DNA from: a virus
Virus record (IMG/VR): IMGVR_UViG_3300020129_000334
Coordinates: 1-62,160 of that record
DNA length: 62,160 nt
Strand: one strand, 5' to 3'
Part shown: in pieces, positions 1 through 7,148 of the stretch
How the letters are laid out: each line of letters opens with the position of its first letter
Numbering within the stretch: position 1 is the stretch's first letter
The notes under the pieces: generated by a model
Databases searched by the model: none
Told to the model about the DNA's origin: nothing
The model's input: only the letters and a program-made list of their open reading frames with translations
Translations under genes and position numbers: made by a program

Positions 1-18
1 GGTTGTATCGACGACATA
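1..18. repeat. Terminal direct overlap (circular join), left copy
   Basis: The first 18 bases, beginning GGTTGTATCG, are identical to the last 18 (62143-62160). A minus-strand reading frame continues without a stop from base 57 through this join into the gene at 61861-62160. The simplest reading is a circular or circularly permuted genome whose linear representation keeps an 18-base overlap. The overlap may be an assembly remnant rather than a biological terminal repeat. Confidence 0.9.
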
Positions 19-57
19 CCAACGGCCGTACTCTGCGAATAGCCGCATGAAACTCAT
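1..57 (-). CDS. 5' end of gene spanning the circular join
   Basis: An ATG at base 57 starts MSFMRLFAEYGRWYVV and reads leftward through base 1. Across the join it continues in frame into the 89-codon frame at 61861-62130, giving about 112 residues in all. Its ATG overlaps the stop of the upstream gene (54-239) as ATGA, the coupling used throughout this operon. That supports this start over the internal GTG at 62130. Function unknown; see the entry at 61861. Confidence 0.75.
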   Translation of the reverse strand, partial: MSFMRLFAEYGRWYVVDTT

Positions 58-239
58 CGCGCCCACCGAGCGGGCATAGCGCCACCGCGAACGATCCATG
101 TGTCGAGCGCGTCGACCAATTCGGCAAGACGTCCCGCGGCGTGCGTGATCGCATCGTGGTCGATCTTGTCCGCGTCCGTCAGGCGCATGATGCGCGCGGC
201 GAGCATTCGTTGCTGGGCTAGGTTCGCGTCCGGGTCCAT
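54..239 (-). CDS. Small hypothetical protein, 61 aa
   Basis: I do not recognise this protein. It is 61 residues, mostly helical and charged, beginning MDPDANLAQQRML. A good ribosome site (AAAGGAAAGG) sits just upstream of its ATG at 239. It is coupled by ATGA to the gene that crosses the circular join. It belongs to the leftward early arm of small accessory genes. The 80 bases between it and the next gene upstream (240-319) hold only its leader. Confidence 0.6.
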   Translation of the reverse strand: MDPDANLAQQRMLAARIMRLTDADKIDHDAITHAAGRLAELVDALDTWIVRGGAMPARWAR

Positions 240-319
240 GACACACCTTTCCTTTGCGGCTCATCGGCCGATGGCTGACCCGCGGGGCGATCACGCGAGC
301 CAGGGAATCGGAATACGAG

Positions 320-391
320 CTACTCCGCGCGCGGCGAGCTATTGGCCAGCGCACTCACGATGATGCAGACAATGAGGCCAAGCCAAAACAT
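320..391 (-). CDS. Putative 23-aa single-span membrane microprotein
   Basis: The ATG at 391 overlaps the stop of the upstream gene (TGATG) and reads MFWLGLIVCIIVSALANS plus a short polar tail. The sequence is essentially one hydrophobic helix. The start coupling and the clean membrane helix support translation, but at 23 codons this is tentative. Similar tiny membrane peptides occur elsewhere here (51147-51230, 51227-51397). Role unknown. Confidence 0.45.
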   Translation of the reverse strand: MFWLGLIVCIIVSALANSSPRAE

Positions 392-753
392 CAGCGGCCC
401 CCCTTCGCGCGTAGGCAGAGGACGACTGCAGGCCCGCCGTTGCGTCCGGAGTACACGCGCCCGTCGATCGTGGCGGACCATGCCCACATCTCCGCGCGTA
501 CGCAGCCGTAGGACGTCCATCGGCGGACGAGACGGAGCGGGGCGATCGTGGTGCCTTCCCACGTCGTCAGCTCGTACCGGCGATCAGCTCCCGGAGTCGG
601 CCGCGCGCGCTCGCTCACATAGGCCACGATCACGCCGCGAGCATGGTCGATGACGGAACCGAGGGCAGAGAACGATCGCCCCTCATGCTCGATGGTCCCC
701 ACCTCGACACGCGCGCCGGAGTCCAGGGTCCGCGTCTCGGAGTGCCCCTTCAT
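391..753 (-). CDS. Hypothetical protein, 120 aa
   Basis: Starts MKGHSETRTLDSG at ATG 753, which overlaps the stop of the gene upstream as ATGA. That is why I prefer this start to the much longer open frame. The protein looks beta-rich with a Trp-rich C-terminal half (RRWTSYG, MWAWSA) and no membrane segment. No family recognised. It lies in the leftward accessory operon. Confidence 0.65.
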   Translation of the reverse strand: MKGHSETRTLDSGARVEVGTIEHEGRSFSALGSVIDHARGVIVAYVSERARPTPGADRRYELTTWEGTTIAPLRLVRRWTSYGCVRAEMWAWSATIDGRVYSGRNGGPAVVLCLRAKGGR

Positions 754-938
754 GGCTCCCCCCAAGGCGAGACGGCTGCGCGGCGAACGTTGCGAGCCTT
801 GCGCACTCGCCCCTTGCGCGAGCGGACGAGACGCGCGAACGAGCGATGACTCCAGGCCTCGTGTGTGACGGCGCGAACGATGACGATGATCAGCATCGCG
901 GCGAGGAGACGAAAGCAGAAGGCGAGGATCGCGCTCAT
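750..938 (-). CDS. Small membrane protein, 62 aa
   Basis: An N-terminal hydrophobic segment (AILAFCFRLLAAMLIIVIV, about residues 3-21) is followed by a strongly basic tail with many Arg and Lys. This is the layout of a single-pass inner-membrane protein with a cytoplasmic positive tail. It is coupled on both sides by ATGA overlaps. No specific function can be assigned. Confidence 0.6.
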   Translation of the reverse strand: MSAILAFCFRLLAAMLIIVIVRAVTHEAWSHRSFARLVRSRKGRVRKARNVRRAAVSPWGEP

Positions 939-1153
939 GTGTCCTCCGCGCCGAGCATGAAACGCTCGACGGCAACACGGTCGAGGGCGCGAGCGCGGTC
1001 CCGTGCGGCATAGTAGGCAGTGCGCGGATCATCGCTGGCGAACCATTCGCACGGCTCGGCGTCGCCCTTGCGCACGATCGCGATCGTCAGGCCCGACTCC
1101 ACCGCGTAGGGGCGAACGAGACTGTAGCAGCCGACGACATAGAGCGGGTCCAT
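935..1153 (-). CDS. Hypothetical protein, 72 aa
   Basis: A 72-residue soluble protein beginning MDPLYVVGCYSLVRPY. Its N-terminal half looks like short beta strands and its C-terminal half (ARDRARALDRVAVERF) looks helical. Its ATG overlaps the preceding stop as TGATG and its own stop overlaps the next start as ATGA. I do not recognise a family. Confidence 0.6.
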   Translation of the reverse strand: MDPLYVVGCYSLVRPYAVESGLTIAIVRKGDAEPCEWFASDDPRTAYYAARDRARALDRVAVERFMLGAEDT

Positions 1154-1503
1154 CAGAGGCCTCCGATCTGGTCAATGACCCCCGAAGCGACCACCGCGGC
1201 GACGATGAGAGCGGCCTGATGACGGAGCGCGATGGGAAGGAACGGACGGGCCCGATCGTGGGCGCCAGCCTGCGCAAGACGCGCGTTGTGCACTTCGACG
1301 GACATGGCCTCGCGAACGAGCGCGCGCGCCGTCTCCACCGCGATGACAGCGTCCGTACGCGCGACGTCGCGCTCCATGGCAACGGTGTCAACGGTCCAGC
1401 GGGACGCGAGCCAGGAAGCGGCAGCGGCGACGACGGCCGGCCCGACGACCATAAGCGCGAAGCAGGCCGGCAAAAGGTGGGAGATCGTTTCGTGGGAATA
1501 CAT
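1153..1503 (-). CDS. Membrane protein with coiled-coil centre, 116 aa
   Basis: Begins MYSHETISHLLPACF at ATG 1503 with an AAAGGAAAC ribosome site. A hydrophobic stretch (about residues 11-30, rich in Ala and Val) is followed by a long charged helix, then a second hydrophobic stretch near the C-terminus (AALIVAAVVASGVI). Two spans with a helical connector could suit a holin-like or membrane-remodelling role, but that is a guess. A GGGTCCCTGGTAA repeat copy lies just upstream at 1526-1538. Confidence 0.6.
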   Translation of the reverse strand: MYSHETISHLLPACFALMVVGPAVVAAAASWLASRWTVDTVAMERDVARTDAVIAVETARALVREAMSVEVHNARLAQAGAHDRARPFLPIALRHQAALIVAAVVASGVIDQIGGL

Positions 1504-1525
1504 GTGGGTTTCCTTTCGGGTTAGA

Positions 1526-1538
1526 GGGTCCCTGGTAA
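1526..1538. repeat. GGGTCCCTGGTAA repeat, copy 1
   Basis: One of five exact copies of this 13-mer. The others are at 57810-57822, 58571-58583, 59025-59037 and 59141-59153, all in the same leftward arm once the circle is closed. Here it lies between the stop of one gene and the start of the next. Its role (promoter part, protein site or RNA element) is not evident. Confidence 0.7.
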
Positions 1539-1555
1539 CTTCACTCGAGGCCGAA

Positions 1556-1816
1556 TCACCGCGCGCGCGGTTGGAAACGGCAGGCGGAGTGCTTGATGTT
1601 CGCGAGGCGCACGCTGGGAACGCTGCAGGACGCGACAGCGCGGAGGTTGGCGCTGTAGGAGGACGCGACGCGAACGGTCCAGCGCTCGATGTAGAAGCCT
1701 TCCTCGACCGAGCGGCGCGCAAATGCCATCGCCTTCTCTTGGCTCATCGGGCCGAACGTCTCAGTGCGCCCATCGTTGCCGCGTCGCGAGACCATCTGCT
1801 TGGTGAGGTTGCTCAT
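1556..1816 (-). CDS. Hypothetical protein, first gene after control region, 86 aa
   Basis: The start at ATG 1816 (MSNLTKQMVSRRGND) lies two bases from a perfect 14-base palindrome, so this is probably the first gene of a transcript leaving the 1817-3018 control region leftward. The protein is basic with no recognisable domain. The open frame extends further upstream, but those codons run through the two palindromes and are unlikely to be translated. Confidence 0.6.
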   Translation of the reverse strand: MSNLTKQMVSRRGNDGRTETFGPMSQEKAMAFARRSVEEGFYIERWTVRVASSYSANLRAVASCSVPSVRLANIKHSACRFQPRAR

Positions 1817-1817
1817 G

Positions 1818-1831
1818 TGTGACCGGTCACA
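1818..1831. promoter_or_regulatory. Perfect palindrome TGTGACCGGTCACA next to a start codon
   Basis: This 14-base perfect inverted repeat sits directly in front of the start codon at 1816, where a bound protein would block the ribosome site or promoter. Its half-site TGTGA resembles the CRP-family half-site, though CRP itself uses a 6-base spacer and here it is 4. It is probably a dimer operator for a phage or host regulator. Confidence 0.55.
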
Positions 1832-3018
1832 ATGCACCCTGCAGTCCAAGGCAGCGCGACATGGTTGCAAGCGCTTGCAAGTGAGCAAGTGACGAAATGC
1901 GGCCATCGAGCTCCCTACCGCGAGCCCATGCCAACGGAGCGAGGAAGGGCTTTCCCCTGCGATCCGGAGCATTTGCGGCGAGTGACGAAAATTGTCAGCG
2001 CCTGCTAGAGAGAAGGACGTTTTTCGGCACTATCGGCCGGGCTGACAGTCCTGCAGTGCTGACAGCCTGCTAGCGAGGAGAGTGAGACGGCTCGCAAGAG
2101 CCGGCGAGCGGGGCTTGCAAGCGAGGATGAGCTAGCAAGCTGGGCAAGTGAAGAGGAGAGCGAGACGAGAGCCGCACGACATGGCCCGCATGGTTTGGGC
2201 GAGTAGCGGCCTGATAGTCGTGGCTGCAGGCGCTGTAGCAGGACGACGTCACGCGCTTGCTGGCCTCACTCAGCAGGGGAAAAGGCTTGGGAGCACCGCT
2301 GGGGTCGGGTTTGAGGCTACGTTCGTTTCCTCGGCCCCAGTGGTTCGCCCGCTTTGAAGCTCAGAAGAGACGCGGGCTTGCTCTCCTCGCCCGTACACGT
2401 GGCGCACACCGCAATCGTAACGCTGCGTAATCGTTGGCTGCTCAGTGGCCAGGTTGGCAGGCGTCGCGAAAGCCCTGTCAGCGCGCGCAGTGTGAACGTG
2501 TACCTGCGTTTACGTGAACGGTGGGAATTCAAGTGCGGGCGGAACCTCGAGCCCCGCCCCTCCCCAACGTCCCCCCGCATACTTAGCCCAGGGGGGGGGT
2601 AGGCCCGGGGGCTCTCGGGCTCATCGCTGATCGATCGCGACTTCGCGAATTCGCCAGCAAAACGACGTCCGCCCTCAGGTAGCCATCGGAATCGCGAATT
2701 GCCCACTTTCAAGTCGTCCCCCCTCACCTTCCCCGCTTGCAAGTGGCACGCTTTCCGACGTAGCTTGCAAGTGCCGCGGGGGCGTGGTGCCTGGAGATGC
2801 GCCAGGACGGGTCTGCACGTTTCGTCCCCTTGAATCACCCCGCGGTCCTCTTCCGGTTGAGCCGCCAGTGGATGAGGCGCGCCAAGTGCCCCCGGCTCCA
2901 GCTCGCATCGAAGTGAAGCTTGAGGTAGCGCGCCAGCCGCTCGAGATGCGCACGTGGGGCCTGCAGTAGCTCCCTGCGCTTCATAGAAACGGAGCGCCCC
3001 ATCCTGCGACTCGAGCCC
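1832..3018. promoter_or_regulatory. Gene-poor control region with repeated CTTGCAAG motifs
   Basis: About 1.2 kb between the end of the HTH/SLOG regulator and the first leftward accessory gene. No convincing gene on either strand; the open frames here have odd compositions and no ribosome sites. It holds the palindrome TTGCAAGCGCTTGCAA (1865-1880) and CTTGCAAG at 2114-2121, 2736-2743 and 2764-2771. Related half-sites (GCTAGCAAGC, GCAAGTG) lie near 2130-2150, GCTGACAG repeats at about 2040-2070, and a run of nine G near 2591. Promoter/operator or replication-origin roles are plausible. Confidence 0.5.
1865..1880. promoter_or_regulatory. 16-base perfect palindrome TTGCAAGCGCTTGCAA
   Basis: A perfect inverted repeat formed by two overlapping copies of the TTGCAAG element found at many gene starts in this genome. 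It lies about 50 bases upstream of the leftward start at 1816 and is followed by the extra half-site GAGCAAGTG. This is the strongest version of the site, so it may be a principal operator. Confidence 0.6.
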
Positions 3019-4566
3019 TCACGTTGTCCTTCGCTCCTTCGGCCACGTCACGTCCCAGCCATCGGATACGTCAATCTCCCGCACCTCCACGTTGGCCTTG
3101 CGCAGGCGGCGAGCCAGGTCGGTCGTACTGCGGCCTCCGGGGAAGGCGATCACGACGTCCGGCTTCTCCACGCCATCGTAGGTCTCGTAGCTGATGCGGT
3201 TGTCCTTGGCCCAGCTCCGCGCATAGCTTTCGACGCCGCTCCCGCCATTCTGCAGAACCATGTCCACGCCGCGCTCGGCCTGAAGGGCGTCCAGGTGCTT
3301 GCGAACGATGACGCGGCGGTGATTGCCGATCTTGGATCGCGAGCCGATGACGAGGACGCGCACGCCAAAAGCAGCGGTGGGGGTAGTCCCCTTTCCGGAA
3401 ACCTTACCGGAGGACGCCGCCTCGCCCCTGGTTCCATTCGCCTCCGGCAGCATCCCCCGCGCCGCCGCGAAGCGAAGGACATCCGCCGTCGAATGCGCCC
3501 CGACCTTCCTGTTGATCTTGGCGCGGTGTGTCTGAACCGTCTTGATGCTGAGCCCCAGCTTCTTCGCGATGCCGGCATTGGTGGCGCCGTCCACGATCAG
3601 ATCGAACACCTCCCGCTCGCGTGCCGAAAGCTTCTCGAGCCCAGAGTCGGTGCGGACCGGAGCCTTCGGAATCTCAAGCCCATGAGCGAAACGAACGACG
3701 TCCGCCGTCGAATGGGCCGTACCGAGCACACGGTAAATGCTGCCGAGGTGCGTTCGGATCGTGCTGATGCCGAGCCCGAGCTTTGCGGCGATCTCATTTC
3801 CGCTCATTCCCTCTGCAACCAAGTCGAACACCTCGCGCTCCCGTGGGGTCAGCTTCGCGAGCTTCGACACATCCGGTGGCGCGATCCTGGACGGGGGCGC
3901 TTCCCTCAGGTTCAGTCGCTTGGCCAGCCGCGCCATCGCTGACTCGAGCGGGCCCAGTTGCAGCGCCAGGCCGATCGCCGCCAGCTCGCCGACGTCGGAG
4001 CGTGCCGCCTGCTCGAGAAGCTGCACGACCGTCGCGATCGCCTCGAGCCCCTCACGTGCCGGGCTTGTGGCCGAGGCCTCCCCAATGAGCGCGCCGAGCG
4101 GAACACCGAGCCCCTTCGCCAAACCGATCGCTGTCGAAAACTTCGGGTCCACGTTTCCCCATTCCATGCGTGAGATTTGCGTGTGATGCGTTGAGCTTCG
4201 CTTGGCCAACTCCGCCTGCGTCCATCCGCGCGCCTCGCGAAGAGCGGCCAGCTGCTTCCCGAAGTCCGTCATGCTCGGAATCTCCGCGATCGGCTCCAGC
4301 TCCTCGGCCGGTGGCAGATCGGGAATGTCGTTCGGATCGCCGTCGAGCAATTGGCCCATGGTGATGCCGAAGACGTGCGCCAGGTTCGCGAGCGTGGAGA
4401 GATGCAGGTCCATGTTGGCCTCCCCCAGCTCCAGCCGATTCACCTGACGCCGATCCGTCCCCGTCTTCTTGCCCAGCTCCCCCAAGCTCCACCCGCGAGC
4501 CGCCCGAAGCGCCCGCACGCGCGTAGACAGAACGGCGCCCAGTCCCGGCGGAAGTTGACCCCTCAT
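3019..4566 (-). CDS. Multidomain regulator: XRE-XRE-LuxR-LuxR-SLOG (DUF2493)
   Basis: A 515-residue protein with five readable domains. Two XRE/Cro-type HTH domains come first (about residues 8-66 with ARGWSLGELGKKTG; about 98-160 with ARGWTQAELAKRSS). Two LuxR/GerE-type HTH domains follow (about 236-300 with LTPREREVFDLVAEGMS; about 308-375 with LSAREREVFDLIVDGAT). The C-terminus is a Rossmann-like SLOG domain of the DUF2493/YspA type (about 400-510), with VLVIGSR, a central GGSGVES and VVIAFPGGRSTTDLARR. SLOG domains are thought to bind or process nucleotide-derived ligands, so this looks like a ligand-sensing DNA-binding regulator. It is the last gene of the long leftward operon, and its ATG overlaps the preceding 43-codon gene as ATGA. 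DNA targets and ligand are unknown. Confidence 0.85.
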   Translation of the reverse strand: MRGQLPPGLGAVLSTRVRALRAARGWSLGELGKKTGTDRRQVNRLELGEANMDLHLSTLANLAHVFGITMGQLLDGDPNDIPDLPPAEELEPIAEIPSMTDFGKQLAALREARGWTQAELAKRSSTHHTQISRMEWGNVDPKFSTAIGLAKGLGVPLGALIGEASATSPAREGLEAIATVVQLLEQAARSDVGELAAIGLALQLGPLESAMARLAKRLNLREAPPSRIAPPDVSKLAKLTPREREVFDLVAEGMSGNEIAAKLGLGISTIRTHLGSIYRVLGTAHSTADVVRFAHGLEIPKAPVRTDSGLEKLSAREREVFDLIVDGATNAGIAKKLGLSIKTVQTHRAKINRKVGAHSTADVLRFAAARGMLPEANGTRGEAASSGKVSGKGTTPTAAFGVRVLVIGSRSKIGNHRRVIVRKHLDALQAERGVDMVLQNGGSGVESYARSWAKDNRISYETYDGVEKPDVVIAFPGGRSTTDLARRLRKANVEVREIDVSDGWDVTWPKERRTT

Positions 4567-4694
4567 TTCTTCTTCTCCGCAAGCTCTCGCAACCGGGCGG
4601 CATTAGCGTTCTTGGCGCCGTTCGTCTTCCAGCGCTTGTGCGGTTTGCAGACGCCGCAGCGCGGACCGCACCCGTTGTGCTTCGACCGGCTCAT
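4563..4694 (-). CDS. 43-aa zinc-knuckle-like protein
   Basis: Starts MSRSKHNGCGPRCGVCKPHK at ATG 4694 and continues with a basic helix. Three closely spaced Cys and a His suggest a small metal-binding knuckle. Its start overlaps the previous stop and its stop overlaps the start of the XRE/LuxR/SLOG regulator, both as ATGA, so the three genes are translationally coupled. Small proteins of this kind are frequent in phages; function unknown. Confidence 0.65.
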   Translation of the reverse strand: MSRSKHNGCGPRCGVCKPHKRWKTNGAKNANAARLRELAEKKK

Positions 4695-5392
4695 GTCGCC
4701 CGCGCCCCGTCCCAGTCCGCCACGCCATCGACTTCCCCCAGCGTGCGAGCCAGCCCTCGCGCCGCTCCCGGACTCAGTTTGTAGAGCGCCGTAAGCCGCT
4801 GCATGGCCTTGCCCGCCTTGCCGAGCCGCCGAGCTGCCGCGCGCCCCTTCCGTCCGCCGTAGAGCGCCCGCCGAAAGAGCGTCTCCCGGCTCGTGTGCGC
4901 GTGCGTCTTCTTCCAGTGCTGCGCCGACTCGCGAAAGGCCGGTAAGCCTTCGAGCAAGCCCTTGATACCGGCATCAAACACCCACCAATCTCCGCGCTGC
5001 ACCGCGAGCCTCTTCGCCACCGACCGACTGATCTCCGGCATGCCGTGGACCTTCAGGTTATCGACGACGCGCGCATGTCCCAGAGCCGCCTCCGCCCACG
5101 TGCGATAGCGCTCTTGGTAGCCGTCGTGCAGTCCGCCGAAGATCATCGTCTCGAAAAGCGCGTTAGGTCGCCCCACGGCCAGGAACACGGTCGAGACGCG
5201 CGCATCGCCGATCGTTGTCTCCCCAACAAATCGCTCGCCGCTGTCATAGAACGCCGACCACTTCAGCAAATCCGCGCACGGCACCGGCACCTTCTCGGCG
5301 TTGAGGATGTATTTGACGATCCCCGCCTTCGTAAAGTCCACTTCCGGGATCTCCGCGAGCGACTCCGGCGTGGGCTCTTCATGCTTGCTCAT
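4691..5392 (-). CDS. Hypothetical phage protein, 233 aa
   Basis: The start MSKHEEPTPESLAEIP at ATG 5392 overlaps the previous stop as ATGA; the open frame extends further but would overlap that gene heavily. The N-terminal half is mixed alpha/beta and the C-terminal half is basic and helical (GRKGRAAARRLGKAGKAM), suggesting nucleic-acid contact. No family recognised. Confidence 0.7.
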   Translation of the reverse strand: MSKHEEPTPESLAEIPEVDFTKAGIVKYILNAEKVPVPCADLLKWSAFYDSGERFVGETTIGDARVSTVFLAVGRPNALFETMIFGGLHDGYQERYRTWAEAALGHARVVDNLKVHGMPEISRSVAKRLAVQRGDWWVFDAGIKGLLEGLPAFRESAQHWKKTHAHTSRETLFRRALYGGRKGRAAARRLGKAGKAMQRLTALYKLSPGAARGLARTLGEVDGVADWDGARAT

Positions 5393-5640
5393 GAAACCTT
5401 CTTCGCTTCTTCGACCACCATGCGGTTGATCTGATCGACGAGCTGCATATCGACCGGCTCGCGACTGTTTAGGCACGTGAACCGATGGAAGGCTTCGCGC
5501 TGCGTGCGGGTCGTCTTGGCCCATGCGCGTTGTGCCGCCTGCTGAACGGGATCATTGAAGGGGAGCGCCCGCATCGTTTCGGAGTCCACGATCACGATCC
5601 GACAGTCGGGGCAGTCGTCGCTGTAGCGCTCGCGGCTCAC
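5389..5640 (-). CDS. Hypothetical protein, 83 aa
   Basis: Begins MSRERYSDDCPDCRIV with a CPDC pair and one later Cys; the rest is helical (DPVQQAAQRAWAKTTRTQ). Start and stop are both part of 4-base overlaps with neighbours. Function not recognised. Confidence 0.65.
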   Translation of the reverse strand: MSRERYSDDCPDCRIVIVDSETMRALPFNDPVQQAAQRAWAKTTRTQREAFHRFTCLNSREPVDMQLVDQINRMVVEEAKKVS

Positions 5641-5864
5641 TGGCTCCCCCTCGCGTACGGGTCGCAGCGCTTGGACCCCGGCTCAGGGCAGGGCCCGTTG
5701 ACATGCACTTTACACACATTTGCCGGGTGCTCGGTGCAGAGGCCGTGCCCTTCGACGCAGATGAGTGAGTCGTTGTGCTCCGCGACGCAGACCTCCATCA
5801 CGTCCGGCGCTCCGCAATCCAGGCACCACGCCCCCGGCCATCCGCTCCATCGGTGTTCGCTCAC
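5637..5864 (-). CDS. Cys/His-rich small protein, 75 aa
   Basis: GTG start at 5864, overlapping the previous stop as GTGA, reads VSEHRWSGWPGAWCLDCG. It contains a CLDC pair, a further C...C...H pattern (CVEGHGLCTEH) and two C-terminal Cys, so it probably binds zinc. I chose the GTG because the upstream part of the open frame lies inside the neighbouring gene. Role unknown. Confidence 0.65.
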   Translation of the reverse strand: MSEHRWSGWPGAWCLDCGAPDVMEVCVAEHNDSLICVEGHGLCTEHPANVCKVHVNGPCPEPGSKRCDPYARGSQ

Positions 5865-6034
5865 GACGGCTTCCCCAGTTTGCACAAGTCGAGCACCTCT
5901 TTGCGGATCGCGATCTCGCATTGCATCTCGCCACACCAGGGAGCCGTCCACACGTCATCCCGCCCCGGGCCGTACAGGCGAATGCGATAGTCCGTCTTCT
6001 TCGGCTTCTTGCATGCCCGGCATTGCTCGCTCAT
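5861..6034 (-). CDS. 57-aa zinc-binding-type protein
   Basis: ATG 6034 with a strong ribosome site (GGAGAAGAG) gives MSEQCRACKKPKKTDYRI. A CRAC pair and a WCGEMQC pair resemble small phage zinc knuckles. Its stop overlaps the GTG of the next gene. The C-terminal helix (IAIRKEVLDLCKLG) is well formed. It overlaps the 3' part of the 60-codon gene at 5955-6137 in another frame. Confidence 0.65.
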   Translation of the reverse strand: MSEQCRACKKPKKTDYRIRLYGPGRDDVWTAPWCGEMQCEIAIRKEVLDLCKLGKPS

Positions 6035-6137
6035 GGCTCTTCTCCAGCTCCACGACCGCCATCCAGATGCCGAGCGAAGTCCCGTCGATGAGGTGCGATC
6101 GCTTCTTCGCCAGCTCGACCAGGTTGCGGAGGTTCAC
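5955..6137 (-). CDS. Possible 60-aa protein overlapping its neighbour
   Basis: ATG 6137 overlaps the preceding stop as ATGA and reads MNLRNLVELAKKRSHLID. The first 40 residues look like a normal amphipathic small protein. Its last 80 bases overlap the 57-aa zinc-knuckle gene in a different frame and give a low-complexity tail. Both may be real; the start coupling favours it, the tail argues against it. Confidence 0.45.
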   Translation of the reverse strand: MNLRNLVELAKKRSHLIDGTSLGIWMAVVELEKSHERAMPGMQEAEEDGLSHSPVRPGAG

Positions 6138-6658
6138 GAGATCCGGGTCCGATCAAGCAAGTCCCCAAAGCGGCCGCCCATGGGACCGATTCCCTCCGGG
6201 GCGTTGAAAGCCTGCTCGGGCGTCCGCCAATCAAGCGCCAGCGGATCGCGTGAGATGAGGCCAACGCGAACGAAAGGCTTCTCGAACCGGATGTGTTCGA
6301 AGCTGTAGTAAATCGCCTCGCGCCTATCGGGCCGTTTCGATGGGAGGTCGCCCTTCTTGCCGTACGGCGCAAACCAGACTTCACTGCTGAACGCGATGCC
6401 GACCGCCCCGTACTGGCGAATCATCGCGCGCAGTGCGTCGGCGAAGGCGTCCTTTTCCCGACTATTCCGCGGCGCTCGCTCGCTCATGACAGGAACGATG
6501 TGCGGATTTGGCGTTTCCTTTCCGTCGGGATCTCGGGTCGCAATCATGACGGCGAACGGATTCCAATGGCCCTTTTTGAGGAAGTAATCGCCGACCACCT
6601 TGACGTCCTCTTCGGCCCACGCCAGCGCTCCGTCTCGAGTCAACAGGTCCATCCTCAC
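6134..6658 (-). CDS. Hypothetical phage protein, 174 aa
   Basis: Starts MRMDLLTRDGALAWAEEDV at ATG 6658, coupled by ATGA to the gene upstream. It has a central strand-rich core (NPFAVMIATRD, GAVGIAFSSEVWFAPYG) and a C-terminal region with EHIRFEKPFVRVGLI, suggesting a compact alpha/beta enzyme-like fold. No catalytic motif identified. Confidence 0.7.
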   Translation of the reverse strand: MRMDLLTRDGALAWAEEDVKVVGDYFLKKGHWNPFAVMIATRDPDGKETPNPHIVPVMSERAPRNSREKDAFADALRAMIRQYGAVGIAFSSEVWFAPYGKKGDLPSKRPDRREAIYYSFEHIRFEKPFVRVGLISRDPLALDWRTPEQAFNAPEGIGPMGGRFGDLLDRTRIS

Positions 6659-6954
6659 TCCGCCTTCCTGCTCCAGACAACGGCCGCCTTGAAAAGCTTA
6701 TCGGTGGCCTCAGAGACGCCCATCTCGCCGCGCACCTTCGGCTGGTGATAGGCCTTGTTCACGCGGTACGCCGCCTCGAGCACGCGAGCGAGGTCCAGGC
6801 TCTCGACGATCGCGAAGATGCGCTTTCGCTCCGGCGTCTCCTTCAGGCAGACGTAGATGCTCGCCCCACTGGTGACGGTCGTGATCTCGTCCTCGTTCGC
6901 GAAGTCCCCACTGAAGACGAGCCCCACCTGATTGCCCGAGCTGGAGCCGCTCAT
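6655..6954 (-). CDS. Hypothetical protein, 99 aa
   Basis: A soluble 99-residue protein beginning MSGSSSGNQVGLVFSG. It has short predicted strands (SIYVCLKE, RIFAIVES) followed by helices (LARVLEAAYRVNKAY). It is coupled to both neighbours by 4-base overlaps. No family recognised. Confidence 0.65.
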   Translation of the reverse strand: MSGSSSGNQVGLVFSGDFANEDEITTVTSGASIYVCLKETPERKRIFAIVESLDLARVLEAAYRVNKAYHQPKVRGEMGVSEATDKLFKAAVVWSRKAE

Positions 6955-7148
6955 TTCTCGAGCCCCTCACGCATCCACTTCAGCTCGGCCAGCTCCTTCT
7001 TGAGCGCCGCGATCTCGTCCTCGGCTTTCTTCACGAACGTCAACAGCTCGCCAAGCTCCTTCGCCGTGACGACGACGACCGCGAGATCGCCAACGACTTG
7101 GTGCCGCACAAGCCGCCCGGTCAGCTCCTCGAGCCACTTCTTTCGCAC
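6951..7148 (-). CDS. Coiled-coil protein, 65 aa
   Basis: A GTG at 7148 (TAGTG overlap with the previous stop) is preceded by an excellent AAGGAGG ribosome site, so I take it over the longer frame. The protein begins VRKKWLEELTGRLVRHQ. It has a short strand (LAVVVVTA) and a heptad-like C-terminal helix (DEIAALKKELAELKWM), so it may dimerise. Function unknown. Confidence 0.65.
   Translation of the reverse strand: MRKKWLEELTGRLVRHQVVGDLAVVVVTAKELGELLTFVKKAEDEIAALKKELAELKWMREGLEK

Noticed and set aside
2317-2838. Possible minus-strand protein of 173 residues in the control region.
   Set aside because: It runs through two CTTGCAAG operators and has no ribosome site. Its composition (Arg, Pro, Ser) looks like untranslated GC-rich DNA.
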